Source: Nocardia harenae NBRC 108248 (lineage in GTDB: Bacteria > Actinomycetota > Actinomycetes > Mycobacteriales > Mycobacteriaceae). From it: a DNA stretch of 64,000 nt. Below the pieces are notes generated by a model that was not told the DNA's origin, ran no database searches, and worked only from the letters and a program-made list of their open reading frames with translations. The position numbers and the translations under genes were made by a program. How positions within the stretch are numbered: position 1 is the stretch's first letter; every line of letters begins with the position of its first letter. The stretch covers positions 372,001-436,000 of the forward strand of contig NZ_BDBH01000001.1 in the NCBI RefSeq assembly GCF_001612885.1. The letters run 5' to 3'. This document shows, piece after piece, positions 1-9,760 of the stretch.

Positions 1-42
1 CGAGTTCGTACCAGGTTCGCATCGCCGCCATGATCGCACGGC

Positions 43-60
43 CGGCACCGCACGGTGCCG
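43..60. promoter_or_regulatory. Perfect 8-bp palindrome upstream of the DUF2637 gene
   Basis: CGGCACCG-CA-CGGTGCCG is a perfect inverted repeat with a 2-nt centre, ending about 120 nt before the chosen ATG of the DUF2637 gene. It could be a protein-binding site or a short hairpin from an upstream gene. No promoter hexamers could be assigned with confidence around it. The function is unknown. Confidence 0.3.
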
Positions 61-181
61 ATCGGGGCGCGCCGTATTGACCCGCGGGCAACCGGAGATT
101 AGCCTCATCGCGATCACACATACGTTCGAACCATCGGATCGGCGGCTGCTTCCCCCGAGCCCTGGTCCGGGAAGGCTCGCG

Positions 182-2173
182 ATGCGCGACGACAATCCGA
201 CCGGGCACGCCGAGATCGCCGCCCTCGCCCACCGGGTGGCGACGGCACGCGGCAAGCTGCCGCTGCAGCACGACAATGCCCTGCTCGAGGTGCTGTCCGA
301 CGGTGAAGTCGCGGCGGAGCGGGAGCTGGCGGAGTGGATCAGGGCGCAGCGGCGCGGCCAGCGGCGGCGAGCCATGCAGGACGAGCTCGACGCCGAGAAG
401 CGGGACCGCCGCGCCGAGGCCGCGCTGCGCCGCACCGAGGATTCGGATGCGCGCTGGCATCGCAAGGCGCTCGCCGCGCGCAGACGGGTCGCCTCGCAGG
501 ATGCCAGGATCGCGCAGCTGTACCGCAGGGCGGAGTGGTCGTCCAGGGCACTGATCGGCGTTGTCGTGCTCGGCATGGTGTGGGCGGGGGTGAACGTGCA
601 GCGCAATCTGGTGCCGAGCGGGGACATGTCCGATCCGCTGTACTGGTTGAGCTACGGCATCGAGGCGATGATCTCCATACCGATCATTGTCATCATGATC
701 GCCGCGACCACCGCCGCCCGCTGGGGGCGCGAGCTGCCGCGCGGGCGGGTGATCCTGGTCGAGCTCGCGCTGCTCGGCACCACGATCGGGCTGAACGCCG
801 GACCGCACCTTGCCTCCGGTGAGCTCGGCAAGGCCGCTGAGTTCGCGATCGCGCCGATCATGGTCGGTGTCGTGATCTGGTTGCACTCCTGGGTCGCCGC
901 GCGGTACGCGCAGCTCATCGACGATGCCTCGGTGGATCTGCCGATCGATTCGATGGTCGCGGCGCCCGTTGCCCGCACCAGGGCCTTCACCGAGCGGTAT
1001 GCGGCGCCGCGGGCGGAGGTGGATGTCGCCGAGCTGGTGGCTCGGGCGCACGACGAGTTCGAGCGAATGGGGATCGAATCCACGCGCTCCGTGCGCGATT
1101 CCGCTGCGCCCACGGCGACTCCGCAGCACGACCGGCAGGAAACTGCCCCGACCGAGATGGCAGCACCGCCGCGAATCGACGCCGAGGACTACGCATCCGC
1201 CTCCCCAGCAGCGCGGACGACCACGGCCGCCGAACCGGAGGTAGGCGACGCCGAGCAGCCGCCCGCCGCGCACACCGACGCCGAGCCCGCGGATGCCGCG
1301 GACCGGCCCGTCGCTCCCCGGCCGGCCGCGAAGAACAGTCCCACCGGCGCGCCCGCCAGTGCGGAGACGCCTGGCGAGCTCCCACAACCCGATCAAGTGC
1401 AGCCGCAGAATTCCGCCGAGGGCGACCGGCCGTCGGCGCCCCCGCGCTCCCCCGCGCCGGAGGCGCGATCCGAGGTCGATACCGCACCGCAGCCGTCTGC
1501 CGCGCGCCCGAATCGGAACGGGTCGGCGCATTCCGTAGCCGAAGACCTACAGCACGATCTGCGTGTCGACAATGCCCTCTTTGCCGAGGCAGCCGATTCC
1601 CAGCTCGTTCATTCGAATGAGACCGGGCAGGTCGCCGCCGGAGACGAGCCGTCCGCGGCCGACGACGGCCGCGAGCAGGAAGCCGCTCCCCGGGAGCAGC
1701 CGATCACCCACCCGACCGCGCCCCGAACCGATGTCGATCAGCACCCGCAGACGACCCCTCGCGCCCATCTCCGCGCCGTCACCGCCACCGAGCCGCCGAA
1801 GCAGGAAACGCTGCCCTTCGCCGACGCCCCCGCCGAAGCAGCAGCGGAACCCGAACCCACCCGGGCCCCGACCGCGCCGGAGCCGAGGGAGCTGACCTCC
1901 GCCCGAACCACCAACGAACCCGAACCAGCCCTCCCCGACCACGACCCCGTCATCGAATCCGACGAGGCAGGCGCCTGGGCAGCCGCGAAGACCATCGTCG
2001 CCCGCGGCTGGTCCAAGGTCCCCGTCGAACAGCTCGCCGAGATCCTGGAGATGGCCGACCGCTCCCGCTCCGCCGCCAGCATCGGCGCCGAGATGGGCCT
2101 CCCCCGCTCGGTCGTCGACCAGGCCATGCAGGCGGCGCACAAGCTGAGCCGCTCCTACGCCATGACCAGCTGA
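182..2173 (+). CDS. DUF2637-like (SpdA-type) membrane protein with long low-complexity tail
   Basis: A 663-aa protein. The frame is open from a TTG at 77, but ATG 182 has a good GGGAAGG Shine-Dalgarno sequence just upstream, so it is preferred. About 120 charged N-terminal residues look coiled-coil-like (RAQRRGQRRRAMQDE). Four hydrophobic segments follow at about residues 120-250 (ALIGVVVLGMVWAG, IPIIVIMIAATTAA, VELALLGTTIGLNA, APIMVGVVIWL). Their arrangement resembles DUF2637 proteins, which in actinobacteria often sit on plasmids or integrated elements and are annotated as SpdA-like transfer proteins. A Pro/Ala/Glu-rich linker of about 300 residues follows. The last 60 residues are well conserved-looking and helix-turn-helix-like (AASIGAEMGLPRSVVDQAM), which hints at DNA binding. 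The stop lies 13 bp from the stop of the convergent ATPase gene. The family call is from fold-level resemblance. The cellular role is not known. Confidence 0.6.
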   Translation: MRDDNPTGHAEIAALAHRVATARGKLPLQHDNALLEVLSDGEVAAERELAEWIRAQRRGQRRRAMQDELDAEKRDRRAEAALRRTEDSDARWHRKALAARRRVASQDARIAQLYRRAEWSSRALIGVVVLGMVWAGVNVQRNLVPSGDMSDPLYWLSYGIEAMISIPIIVIMIAATTAARWGRELPRGRVILVELALLGTTIGLNAGPHLASGELGKAAEFAIAPIMVGVVIWLHSWVAARYAQLIDDASVDLPIDSMVAAPVARTRAFTERYAAPRAEVDVAELVARAHDEFERMGIESTRSVRDSAAPTATPQHDRQETAPTEMAAPPRIDAEDYASASPAARTTTAAEPEVGDAEQPPAAHTDAEPADAADRPVAPRPAAKNSPTGAPASAETPGELPQPDQVQPQNSAEGDRPSAPPRSPAPEARSEVDTAPQPSAARPNRNGSAHSVAEDLQHDLRVDNALFAEAADSQLVHSNETGQVAAGDEPSAADDGREQEAAPREQPITHPTAPRTDVDQHPQTTPRAHLRAVTATEPPKQETLPFADAPAEAAAEPEPTRAPTAPEPRELTSARTTNEPEPALPDHDPVIESDEAGAWAAAKTIVARGWSKVPVEQLAEILEMADRSRSAASIGAEMGLPRSVVDQAMQAAHKLSRSYAMTS

Positions 2174-2186
2174 CACAGGTCGCGGC

Positions 2187-4919
2187 TTACCGCCAGAGGA
2201 CGCGCGCCCGACGGGCGCTGCCGAAACCGAGCCCGTGCCGGTAGATTTCGGCTACCCAGTAGCGTCCTTCCTTGTCGCGCGCGAAGACGCCGGATTCCAC
2301 CAGGAAGCTGGCTTCCTCGAAAGAGAGTCCGATCTCCTCTCGGCTCAGCGGTACAGTGACGCCCTGGTTCTGCCGCTGCATTTTGCTCAGCAGGTCGCCG
2401 ACCTCCTGGTTCTCCTGGCCGATCGCCTCGATTTTCAGCGTGCTGCACTCGAGCAGCGCTTTTCGCATGGCACTCGGCACGAGCAGCCGATCTTCCCAGC
2501 CCTGATACGAAACCGATTCCTTGGCAGCCTCGGACAGGAAGACTACGACATCCCTGGCTTGGACTTGATCGTTGAAGTCGCCCAGAGCGGCAGGTACCCA
2601 CAGATGCGACCGGGCCTCCTTGGACTTCTCGGTGCCCATTTTCCAACCCCAGACCGGGATCAGAGCACTGACCAACTCGTCGTAGGACAAGTCGCCGATC
2701 TCGGAAACAATGTCGGTGCCACGTAGGGCGTCGGCGTGCTGCGTCACCCACAGCGCGAGACGAAGTGCCTCTTCTTTGTCCCACCGCAGCGCATACGACT
2801 CATAACGGGAGAGCAACTGTCCGCTGTTCTGCCGAACCGCTCTGCTCACCAGATCCTGCCGGACGAAAACCACAAGTCCCAAAGGCCGGCCTCGAAGCGC
2901 TCGCAACCAGCCCACCACGTCGACGAGCAGCACCCGGAGCGCCGTTTGATTGACTTCCGACCCCATCGACTGCAGGAGGTCTTCCAGCCCGTCGATGACG
3001 AAAACGACGTTTGCACGGTTCGCCAATTCGGTCAGCAGCTGCTCCGGATCACCACCTTTGGGACGCACACCGGCCGCCATTGCGAGACTTTCCAGCCACA
3101 CCGTTCGCCAGGCCAGTTCATCGGTACCGAGGGTATTCAGTGCCCGTCGCAGGTGATCCTTGATGTCTCTTGTCGTCGCCGAGCTTTCATGACCGAGCCG
3201 CGCAGCGAATTCGTCGCGCAGGTCCTGGGTCGCGATCGCGCCTGGGATGAGGTTGTCGGATTCGAGAACCGGAACGATCGACGCGTCCAAGTGCACATCG
3301 CCGATACCAGACTCGGCTGCGAAGTTGCGCCACGTCCTGGCCGCGCACGCTTTCGCGTAGAGGAAGGTCTTACCGGCGCCTTTCGCCCCGACCACGAGCA
3401 CAACCGGCGGCTCGGTTCGGTGATCGCTCAGCAATCGGCTGAGTGGATCGGTAACAAGGAAGCCACTGGCGGAGGCCATCGCGCGCTTCTCCGCATAGAT
3501 CAAAGACTGAGCGGTTTCCTGCAAGCGCCGACGAAGCACACTGGGATCGACATCGTTGCCGGTTGCTGTTGGAGGCGCCGATCGAGGTGACGGCAACGTC
3601 GAGGACAGGAAATCGAGAGCGCTCGAGATCCGGCACGATTCCAGGACCTTGATGACACCGTCCCACGTGGACGGCAGCGCCAGCAGTTCTTCCCGAAACG
3701 GACTCAGGACGGGATGGGACAGCACGCCACGATCGACTGATTCTTCGGAATCGCCCTCCGAAGGCGTGTCGATTGTTCCGGCGAGGAGTTCCGCCAGATC
3801 ATTGCAGACGGTATCGACCAGCGCGCTGTGCACATCGGGTCGGTACTGCGTGACGATCACAGTGCTCGGCGGATCCTCGCCGAGCACAGTCGGTGATCGG
3901 TGTAGGAGCTGCTCGATCAGCGTCTTGGTCCCGACCAGCGACTGATCGCTCAGAGAGGTGACGAAGATGCGTTGCACGCGCGGATCGAGCAGAACAGGCG
4001 CAGACAATTCGGACGCACCGGCCCTGAGGTCCACTATCGCGATGTCGGCACCGATCCCGGCCGCCAGCGCCGCAATCGACTCGGTGAGGAAGTAGGGCGA
4101 CCGCGGAGCTGTCAGCAGATCAGCCGGCTCTATTCGGGGTGGGCCGAGAGTACGTCGCCTACCAGTGGGGAGAACCGATATCCGGCCCGAATCCGGATAG
4201 CGCCCGACCTGTTGATTGGGAAGATATGCAGCGCCGATCTCCACCACGGACGAGCTGTCGCCGTTTTCCGTGGCATGCAACAGGGTCAGTAAGTCTTCGT
4301 AGCAGAAGTCGAATTGCCCGCCCTGACTGCGGTACATCCAGGTGATGCCAGGAGCTTCCAGGTCGGCATCGACGAGCAAGACATGGTGGCCTCGACGAGC
4401 CAGCGTGTCGGCTGTCGCGGCCGCATGAACGGTTCGGCCCACTCCCCCCTTGAACGAATGAAATGCGATCAACTGCACCTCACCCGAGAAGCCGGCAGTC
4501 GGCCGATCGAGCGGCTTCGACAACTGTGCGGTGATGGCCTTCTCGCGGAGCGCAGGCACCCGCCGCGCGGGTGGTGCGTCCAACTCGTCGATGCGCGCTG
4601 CGACCGGAAGGCCGACGAAGTCCGCCGACCGTGGATCATCCAGGCGCAAGTGAACGGCGCCCTCCCGCACCTCGGCCGATCTCGGCCCGAACGAAGTATT
4701 CAGCCAGTCGAGGATTTCCTGATCGGCAACCACACGCGATGTAGTCAGTTCCAGACCATCCCACCAGCAGTCCGCCGCTGTCAGCCAGTCCGGCCAGCGC
4801 CCGGCCGAGGCCAGCACCACCAGGTGCTCGTCTACATCAACCCAGGTGAACAGCCGCTTCGGAGGAGTCGGCGCGGCTCCGGAGACCGCCGATGCCATGC
4901 CCATGTCGCTACCGCTCAT
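2187..4919 (-). CDS. KGGVGR-variant ParA/MinD-like ATPase fused to a second P-loop NTPase
   Basis: 910 aa. Residues 1-145 are unassigned. At 157-162 there is a deviant Walker A, KGGVGR, followed by VLLVDADLEAPG, typical of SIMIBI ATPases (ParA/MinD/BY-kinase-like); this domain runs to about 430. A second NTPase carries a classical Walker A, GAKGAGKT, at about 508-515 and a Walker B, VVFVIDGLEDLL, at about 638-650. An alpha-helical C-terminus follows. The start codon lies inside the last codons of the upstream HEPN-like gene (11-nt overlap), so translation is probably coupled and the two products probably act together. KGGVGR-motif ATPases are a recognised group, often found beside conflict or signalling modules. 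The two-NTPase layout recalls a STAND-like switch. A role in defence or regulated toxicity is inference. Partition or transfer functions are alternatives, given the DUF2637 neighbour. Confidence 0.7.
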   Translation of the reverse strand: MSGSDMGMASAVSGAAPTPPKRLFTWVDVDEHLVVLASAGRWPDWLTAADCWWDGLELTTSRVVADQEILDWLNTSFGPRSAEVREGAVHLRLDDPRSADFVGLPVAARIDELDAPPARRVPALREKAITAQLSKPLDRPTAGFSGEVQLIAFHSFKGGVGRTVHAAATADTLARRGHHVLLVDADLEAPGITWMYRSQGGQFDFCYEDLLTLLHATENGDSSSVVEIGAAYLPNQQVGRYPDSGRISVLPTGRRRTLGPPRIEPADLLTAPRSPYFLTESIAALAAGIGADIAIVDLRAGASELSAPVLLDPRVQRIFVTSLSDQSLVGTKTLIEQLLHRSPTVLGEDPPSTVIVTQYRPDVHSALVDTVCNDLAELLAGTIDTPSEGDSEESVDRGVLSHPVLSPFREELLALPSTWDGVIKVLESCRISSALDFLSSTLPSPRSAPPTATGNDVDPSVLRRRLQETAQSLIYAEKRAMASASGFLVTDPLSRLLSDHRTEPPVVLVVGAKGAGKTFLYAKACAARTWRNFAAESGIGDVHLDASIVPVLESDNLIPGAIATQDLRDEFAARLGHESSATTRDIKDHLRRALNTLGTDELAWRTVWLESLAMAAGVRPKGGDPEQLLTELANRANVVFVIDGLEDLLQSMGSEVNQTALRVLLVDVVGWLRALRGRPLGLVVFVRQDLVSRAVRQNSGQLLSRYESYALRWDKEEALRLALWVTQHADALRGTDIVSEIGDLSYDELVSALIPVWGWKMGTEKSKEARSHLWVPAALGDFNDQVQARDVVVFLSEAAKESVSYQGWEDRLLVPSAMRKALLECSTLKIEAIGQENQEVGDLLSKMQRQNQGVTVPLSREEIGLSFEEASFLVESGVFARDKEGRYWVAEIYRHGLGFGSARRARVLWR

Positions 4920-5319
4920 CCTTCTCGCACCATCCGATCAGCTCCTGCAGTACGGCTCGTGCAGCTGATTCATCATCGGCATGAACCTTGACACCATAGC
5001 GCCATGCTTGGTGCAGATCTTGGAGGTGGATATTGCTACCGGCGTCAGAACCTCGACGTCGGCAACTCTGCACGCTCTCGACGCCGACCGAGCGCGGCAA
5101 TCGCAGTTCCTTCGCCAGTTTGCGGAGATCATGCGTCGGCGCGAGCGCCGAAGTGTCCCGGTGTCCGGAACGAGCCAACACCCGAGCCTTGAGGCCACAC
5201 TCGGCCGCGTAGAACAACAGCATATTGACTGTGGCGCCGTCCAGCTCGGCCGAATCAGCGGCGCCGGCCAGTTCCACACGCCGTTGCCGTAGCGCTTTAC
5301 CCCCCACCGCCAGTACCAT
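4909..5319 (-). CDS. Small HEPN-like helical protein, partner of the ATPase
   Basis: 136 aa. The segment LLFYAAECGLKARVLARSG, the later HDLRKLAKEL and the C-terminal HQAWRYGVKV are the layout seen in HEPN-like four-helix proteins: an AECGLKA-type helix, an HDL helix and a W-R-Y helix. The canonical R-x4-6-H RNase motif is not present (the nearest is R-D-T-S-A-L-A-P-T-H), so this may be a substrate- or nucleotide-binding HEPN rather than a nuclease. ATG 5319 has GGAGG almost touching it, so the real start may be slightly downstream. It overlaps the ATPase gene by 11 nt and forms a two-gene operon with it. It begins just beyond the S10-operon terminator and has its own short upstream region. 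Confidence 0.55.
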   Translation of the reverse strand: MVLAVGGKALRQRRVELAGAADSAELDGATVNMLLFYAAECGLKARVLARSGHRDTSALAPTHDLRKLAKELRLPRSVGVESVQSCRRRGSDAGSNIHLQDLHQAWRYGVKVHADDESAARAVLQELIGWCEKDER

Positions 5320-5399
5320 CCCTCCATTCTTTCAGAAATCGGAGATGTTGTCCGACAACGGATTTCATTGCGGACGATGAATCGAGACGCAGATGAACG

Positions 5400-5431
5400 A
5401 AAGGGCCGCTTCCCGAAGGAAGCGGCCCTTT
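5400..5431 (-). terminator. Strong hairpin terminator after rpsQ
   Basis: A perfect 14-bp stem with a 4-nt loop. Read on the minus strand the arms are AAAGGGCCGCTTCC and GGAAGCGGCCCTTT, and the loop is TTCG closed by C-G, the very stable UUCG tetraloop. It lies 20 nt past the rpsQ stop. The tail is CTTT followed by mixed sequence rather than a long U tract, as is common in high-GC actinobacteria. It marks the 3' end of the S10 operon and isolates the HEPN/ATPase pair. Confidence 0.85.
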
Positions 5432-5451
5432 CTGCAACCGTGCGAAGCGAC

Positions 5452-5727
5452 CTACTTGGCTCGCTCCAGCACCTCGACCAGACGCCACCGCTTGGTAGCG
5501 GACAGCGGACGGGTCTCCATCAGCTGCACGCGATCGCCGACACCGGCGGTCTCGTTCTCGTCATGCGCCTTCACCTTGGAGGTGGTGCGAATGATCTTGC
5601 CGTACAGCGGGTGCCGCGCGCGATCCTCGAGCTCGACCACGATCGTCTTGTTCATCTTGTCCGAGACGACGTACCCCGTCCGGACCTTGCGCGAGTTGCG
5701 CTCTTCCTTCGTCACTTCGTCGCTCAT
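5452..5727 (-). CDS. rpsQ: 30S ribosomal protein S17
   Basis: 91 aa. It has the S17 OB-fold signature: [19 protein letters not shown], then [39 protein letters not shown]17 is a primary 16S rRNA-binding protein of the small subunit. The start overlaps the rpmC stop by 4 nt (ATGA). It is the last gene of the S10 operon here and is followed by the UUCG hairpin. A short acidic/basic N-terminal extension ([13 protein letters not shown]) is as seen in other actinobacteria. Confidence 0.97.
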   Translation of the reverse strand: MSDEVTKEERNSRKVRTGYVVSDKMNKTIVVELEDRARHPLYGKIIRTTSKVKAHDENETAGVGDRVQLMETRPLSATKRWRLVEVLERAK

Positions 5728-5963
5728 GCCGCATCTCCCTTGCCAGCGGGTCCGGTGGCCAGACCGAGCTCGCGCTCACGCATGACCGTGTAGATGCGCG
5801 CGATCTCGTGACGGACGACGCGCAGGCGGCGGTTGTTGTCCAGCTGACCCGTCGCCATCTGGAAGCGCAGGTTGAACAGCTCTTCCTTCGACTCACGCAG
5901 GCGGGCGACGAGCTCGTCCTCGGTGAGCTCGCGGAGCTCTGCGGCCGGTGTTCCGGTAGCCAT
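5724..5963 (-). CDS. rpmC: 50S ribosomal protein L29
   Basis: 79 aa, starting [18 protein letters not shown]. It is the small two-helix L29 fold with [32 protein letters not shown]29 sits near the polypeptide exit tunnel and contacts trigger factor and SRP. ATG 5963 overlaps the rplP stop (ATGA), which fixes the start even though the frame is open further upstream. It has a slightly extended Gly/Ala C-terminus (GPAGKGDAA). Confidence 0.95.
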   Translation of the reverse strand: MATGTPAAELRELTEDELVARLRESKEELFNLRFQMATGQLDNNRRLRVVRHEIARIYTVMRERELGLATGPAGKGDAA

Positions 5964-6379
5964 CAGAACTGCTCCTCCCTGGTCACGATCCTGCACTTCA
6001 TGGGGAGCTTGTGCATCGCGCGGCGCAGGGCCTCGCGTGCGATCTCCTCGTTGGGGAAACTCATTTCGAACATCACGCGGCCGGGCTTGACGTTCGCGAC
6101 CCACCACTCGGGCGAGCCCTTGCCGGAGCCCATGCGGGTCTCGGCGGGCTTCTTGGTGAGCGGGCGATCCGGGTAGATGTTGATCCAGATCTTGCCGCCA
6201 CGCTTGATGTGGCGGGTCATCGCGATACGCGCCGACTCGATCTGCCGGTTGGTGACGTAGGCCGGCTCGAGCGCCTGGATGCCGAAGTCACCGAAGGTCA
6301 CGGCGTTGCCGCCCTTCGACATTCCGCTGCGGCCCGGGTGGTGCTGCTTGCGGAACTTGACCTTGCGAGGCATCAGCAT
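5963..6379 (-). CDS. rplP: 50S ribosomal protein L16
   Basis: 138 aa. Hallmarks are [22 protein letters not shown], the [11 protein letters not shown] loop, [20 protein letters not shown] and the C-terminal [18 protein letters not shown]16 helps shape the A-site and peptidyl transferase region of 23S rRNA. Two starts are possible, ATG 6379 (MLMPRK) and ATG 6373 (MPRK). The second matches the usual family N-terminus. Its stop overlaps the rpmC start. Confidence 0.96.
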   Translation of the reverse strand: MLMPRKVKFRKQHHPGRSGMSKGGNAVTFGDFGIQALEPAYVTNRQIESARIAMTRHIKRGGKIWINIYPDRPLTKKPAETRMGSGKGSPEWWVANVKPGRVMFEMSFPNEEIAREALRRAMHKLPMKCRIVTREEQF

Positions 6380-6382
6380 GCG

Positions 6383-7183
<801 letters not shown>

Positions 7184-7585
7184 TTACTTGGCCCCTCCCT
7201 TCCGGCGGCTACGAGTGGCGCCGGTGGTGGGCACGCTCTCGACCTCGATGGTGATGTGGCTCGTGCGCTTGCGGATCCGGAACGCGCGGCCCTGGGCCCG
7301 CGGCTGGAAACGCTTCAGCGTGGCACCCTCGTCGACGTAGGCCGTGGAGATGACCAGCGTCGCGGGGTTGAGGCCGAGGTTGTTCTCGGCGTTCGCCGCG
7401 GCGCTCGCCACGACCTTGGCCACCGGCTCGCTCGCGGCCTGCGGCGCGAACTTCAGGATCGCCAGTGCGTCCTCGACCCGCTTGCCGCGGACCAGGTCCA
7501 CGACGCGGCGCGCCTTCATCGGGGTCACCCGCACGAACTTCGCGGTCGCCCGAGCGATCGTCGGGGTCTGCGTCTCAGTGCTCAT
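7184..7585 (-). CDS. rplV: 50S ribosomal protein L22
   Basis: 133 aa. It contains [36 protein letters not shown] and the beta-hairpin region [22 protein letters not shown] that reaches the exit tunnel, a known site of macrolide-resistance mutations. It starts 4 nt before the rpsS stop ends (overlap) and ends directly against the rpsC start. Confidence 0.97.
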   Translation of the reverse strand: MSTETQTPTIARATAKFVRVTPMKARRVVDLVRGKRVEDALAILKFAPQAASEPVAKVVASAAANAENNLGLNPATLVISTAYVDEGATLKRFQPRAQGRAFRIRKRTSHITIEVESVPTTGATRSRRKGGAK

Positions 7586-7863
7586 CGCCGCTTGCTCTTC
7601 CGGTCGTCCTTGACGTGGCTCCTGAACGTCCTGGTCGGCGCGAACTCACCCAGTTTGTGCCCGACCATGTTCTCGGACACGAACACCGGCACGTGCTTGC
7701 GGCCGTCGTGGACGGCGAAGGTGTGGCCGATGAAATCGGGGGTGATGGTGGAGCGACGCGACCAGGTCTTGATGACCTGCTTCGTGCCCTTGTCGTTCTG
7801 CACGTCCACCTTGTTCTGGAGGTGGTCGTCGACGAACGGGCCCTTCTTGAGGCTGCGTGGCAT
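7582..7863 (-). CDS. rpsS: 30S ribosomal protein S19
   Basis: 93 aa. A canonical S19: [67 protein letters not shown]. It lies in the head of the 30S subunit and contacts S13 and the A-site finger. It is preceded by a GGAGG Shine-Dalgarno sequence in the 14-nt gap after rplB. Confidence 0.97.
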   Translation of the reverse strand: MPRSLKKGPFVDDHLQNKVDVQNDKGTKQVIKTWSRRSTITPDFIGHTFAVHDGRKHVPVFVSENMVGHKLGEFAPTRTFRSHVKDDRKSKRR

Positions 7864-7877
7864 TTCTTACCTCCTCC

Positions 7878-8714
7878 TTAGCGCTTCTTGCCGGTGCGAC
7901 GGCGACGGACGATGAGCTTGTCGCTCGGGCGGTTCGGCTTGCGGGTGCGGCCTTCCGGCTGACCCCACGGCGAGACCGGGTGGCGGCCACCGGAGGTCTT
8001 GCCCTCACCACCGCCGTGCGGGTGGTCGACCGGGTTCATGACGACACCGCGCACCGTGGGCCTGCGGCCCTTCCAGCGCATGCGGCCCGCCTTGCCCCAG
8101 TTGATGTTCGACTGCTCGGCATTGCCGACCTCGCCGATGGTGGCGCGGCAGCGCACGTCGACGCGGCGGATCTCGCCCGACGGCATACGCAGGACGGCGT
8201 AGGCGCCTTCCTTACCAAGCAGCTGGATGCTCATACCGGCCGCGCGGGCCAGCTTGGCGCCGCCGCCCGGACGGAGCTCGACCGCGTGGATCGTGGTACC
8301 GGTCGGGATGCTGCGCAGCGGCAGGTTGTTGCCCGGCTTGATGTCGGCGGTCGGGCCGGACTCGATCGGGCTGCCCTGCGCGATGCCCTTGGGGGCGATG
8401 ATGTAGCGCTTCTCGCCGTCCCGGTAGTGCAGGAGGGCGATATTGGCGGTCCGGTTCGGGTCGTACTCGATGTGCGCGACCTTGGCGGGGATGCCGTCCT
8501 TGTCGAGGCGACGGAAATCGATCACGCGGTAGGCGCGCTTGTGGCCGCCGCCGCGGTGCCGGGTGGTGATCCGGCCGTGCGCGTTGCGGCCACCGCTCTT
8601 GGACAGCGGGCGCAGCAGCGACTTCTCCGGGGTCGAGCGGGTGATCTCGGCGAAATCCGAGACCGAGGAGCCGCGGCGACCCGGGGTGGTCGGCTTGTAC
8701 TTGCGAATAGCCAT
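7878..8714 (-). CDS. rplB: 50S ribosomal protein L2
   Basis: 278 aa. The full L2 length with [21 protein letters not shown], the [18 protein letters not shown] segment, and the highly conserved C-terminal [26 protein letters not shown] around the peptidyl transferase centre, including the essential His of HPHGGGEG. It is separated from rplW by 33 nt that contain no other feature. Confidence 0.98.
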   Translation of the reverse strand: MAIRKYKPTTPGRRGSSVSDFAEITRSTPEKSLLRPLSKSGGRNAHGRITTRHRGGGHKRAYRVIDFRRLDKDGIPAKVAHIEYDPNRTANIALLHYRDGEKRYIIAPKGIAQGSPIESGPTADIKPGNNLPLRSIPTGTTIHAVELRPGGGAKLARAAGMSIQLLGKEGAYAVLRMPSGEIRRVDVRCRATIGEVGNAEQSNINWGKAGRMRWKGRRPTVRGVVMNPVDHPHGGGEGKTSGGRHPVSPWGQPEGRTRKPNRPSDKLIVRRRRTGKKR

Positions 8715-8747
8715 GAGTTCTTCTCTGCTTTCTGGATTCCCGCCCGC

Positions 8748-9053
8748 TTACGCGACCGGGCCTCCGAAGATCTCGATGGGCTTGCTGTCGGCCGAGATGG
8801 TCACGAGCGCACGCTTGGTGTCCTTGCGCTTGCCGTAACCGAAGCGGGTCCGCTTGCGCTTGCCCTGACGGTTGGCGGTGTTGACGCTCGTCACCTTGAC
8901 GCCGAAGACCTTCTCGACCGCGATCTTGATCTGCGTCTTGTTGGAGTCCGGGTGCACGATGAAGGTGTAGGTGCCCTCTTCGATCAGGCCGTAGGACTTC
9001 TCCGAGATGACCGGCGCCAGCAGGATGTCGCGGGGGTCGGCGATGGTGGTCAC
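8748..9053 (-). CDS. rplW: 50S ribosomal protein L23
   Basis: 101 aa from a GTG start at 9053, written [30 protein letters not shown] overlaps the rplD stop (GTGA), which decides the start; the frame is open further upstream but only as an rplD shadow. Signatures are [26 protein letters not shown] and [23 protein letters not shown]23 forms the docking site for trigger factor and SRP at the tunnel exit. Confidence 0.96.
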   Translation of the reverse strand: MTTIADPRDILLAPVISEKSYGLIEEGTYTFIVHPDSNKTQIKIAVEKVFGVKVTSVNTANRQGKRKRTRFGYGKRKDTKRALVTISADSKPIEIFGGPVA

Positions 9054-9760
9054 TTGCTCTCCTCCTTCGCGACAGAGCCGGGCTGAGTATTCTGGGCCGA
9101 CTCCGTCGGACCGTGCACGAAGGCGTTGAGTGCCTCGACCGAGAACACCACGTCGTCGCTGTTCAGCACGTCGTAGGTGTTCAGCTGGTCGGGGGCGATC
9201 GGCAGCACGTTCTGCAGGTTCGCCACGCTCTTCCACGCGGCGACGTCCTCGCGACCGACGACGACCAGGAACTTCTTCCGCTCCGAGAGCTCGGCGAGGA
9301 AGGTCTTCGCGGTCTTGGTGGACGGGGCCTGCCCGGACACCAGCTCGGTGATCACGTGGATGCGCTCGTTGCGCGCCCGGTCGGAGAGGGCGCTGCGCAG
9401 GGCGGCGGCCTTCATCTTCTTCGGGGTGCGCTGGCTGTAGTCGCGCGGCTGCGGGCCGTGCACCACGCCGCCGCCGGCGAACTGCGGCGCGCGGGTCGAG
9501 CCCTGACGGGCGCGGCCGGTGCCCTTCTGCCGGTACGGCTTCTTGCCACCGCCGCGGACCTCGCCGCGGGTCTTGGTGGCGTGCGTGCCCTGGCGGGCCG
9601 CCGCGAGCTGGGCGTTCACCACCTGGTGCATCAGCGCGATGTTGGCGGGGACGTCGAAGATCTCGGCGGGGAGATCCACGGTCCCGTTGGTCTTGCCGCC
9701 GAGCTCCTTCACGTCCAGCGTGAGGTTCGCGGCGGGCTTCTTCTCAGTGTCCACGCTCAT
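9050..9760 (-). CDS. rplD: 50S ribosomal protein L4
   Basis: 236 aa. The L4 core is visible as [41 protein letters not shown], then [34 protein letters not shown], the extended tunnel loop. It ends in a short Gly/Ser/Lys tail ([10 protein letters not shown]). In E. coli L4 also represses the S10 operon. Whether that holds here cannot be judged from sequence alone. It overlaps rplC and rplW by 4 nt each. Confidence 0.97.
   Translation of the reverse strand: MSVDTEKKPAANLTLDVKELGGKTNGTVDLPAEIFDVPANIALMHQVVNAQLAAARQGTHATKTRGEVRGGGKKPYRQKGTGRARQGSTRAPQFAGGGVVHGPQPRDYSQRTPKKMKAAALRSALSDRARNERIHVITELVSGQAPSTKTAKTFLAELSERKKFLVVVGREDVAAWKSVANLQNVLPIAPDQLNTYDVLNSDDVVFSVEALNAFVHGPTESAQNTQPGSVAKEESK

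Noticed and set aside
8748..9236. A longer L23 reading frame starting at 9236
   Set aside because: The extra N-terminal residues are an rplD shadow. The GTG at 9053 overlaps the rplD stop and matches the L23 family start.
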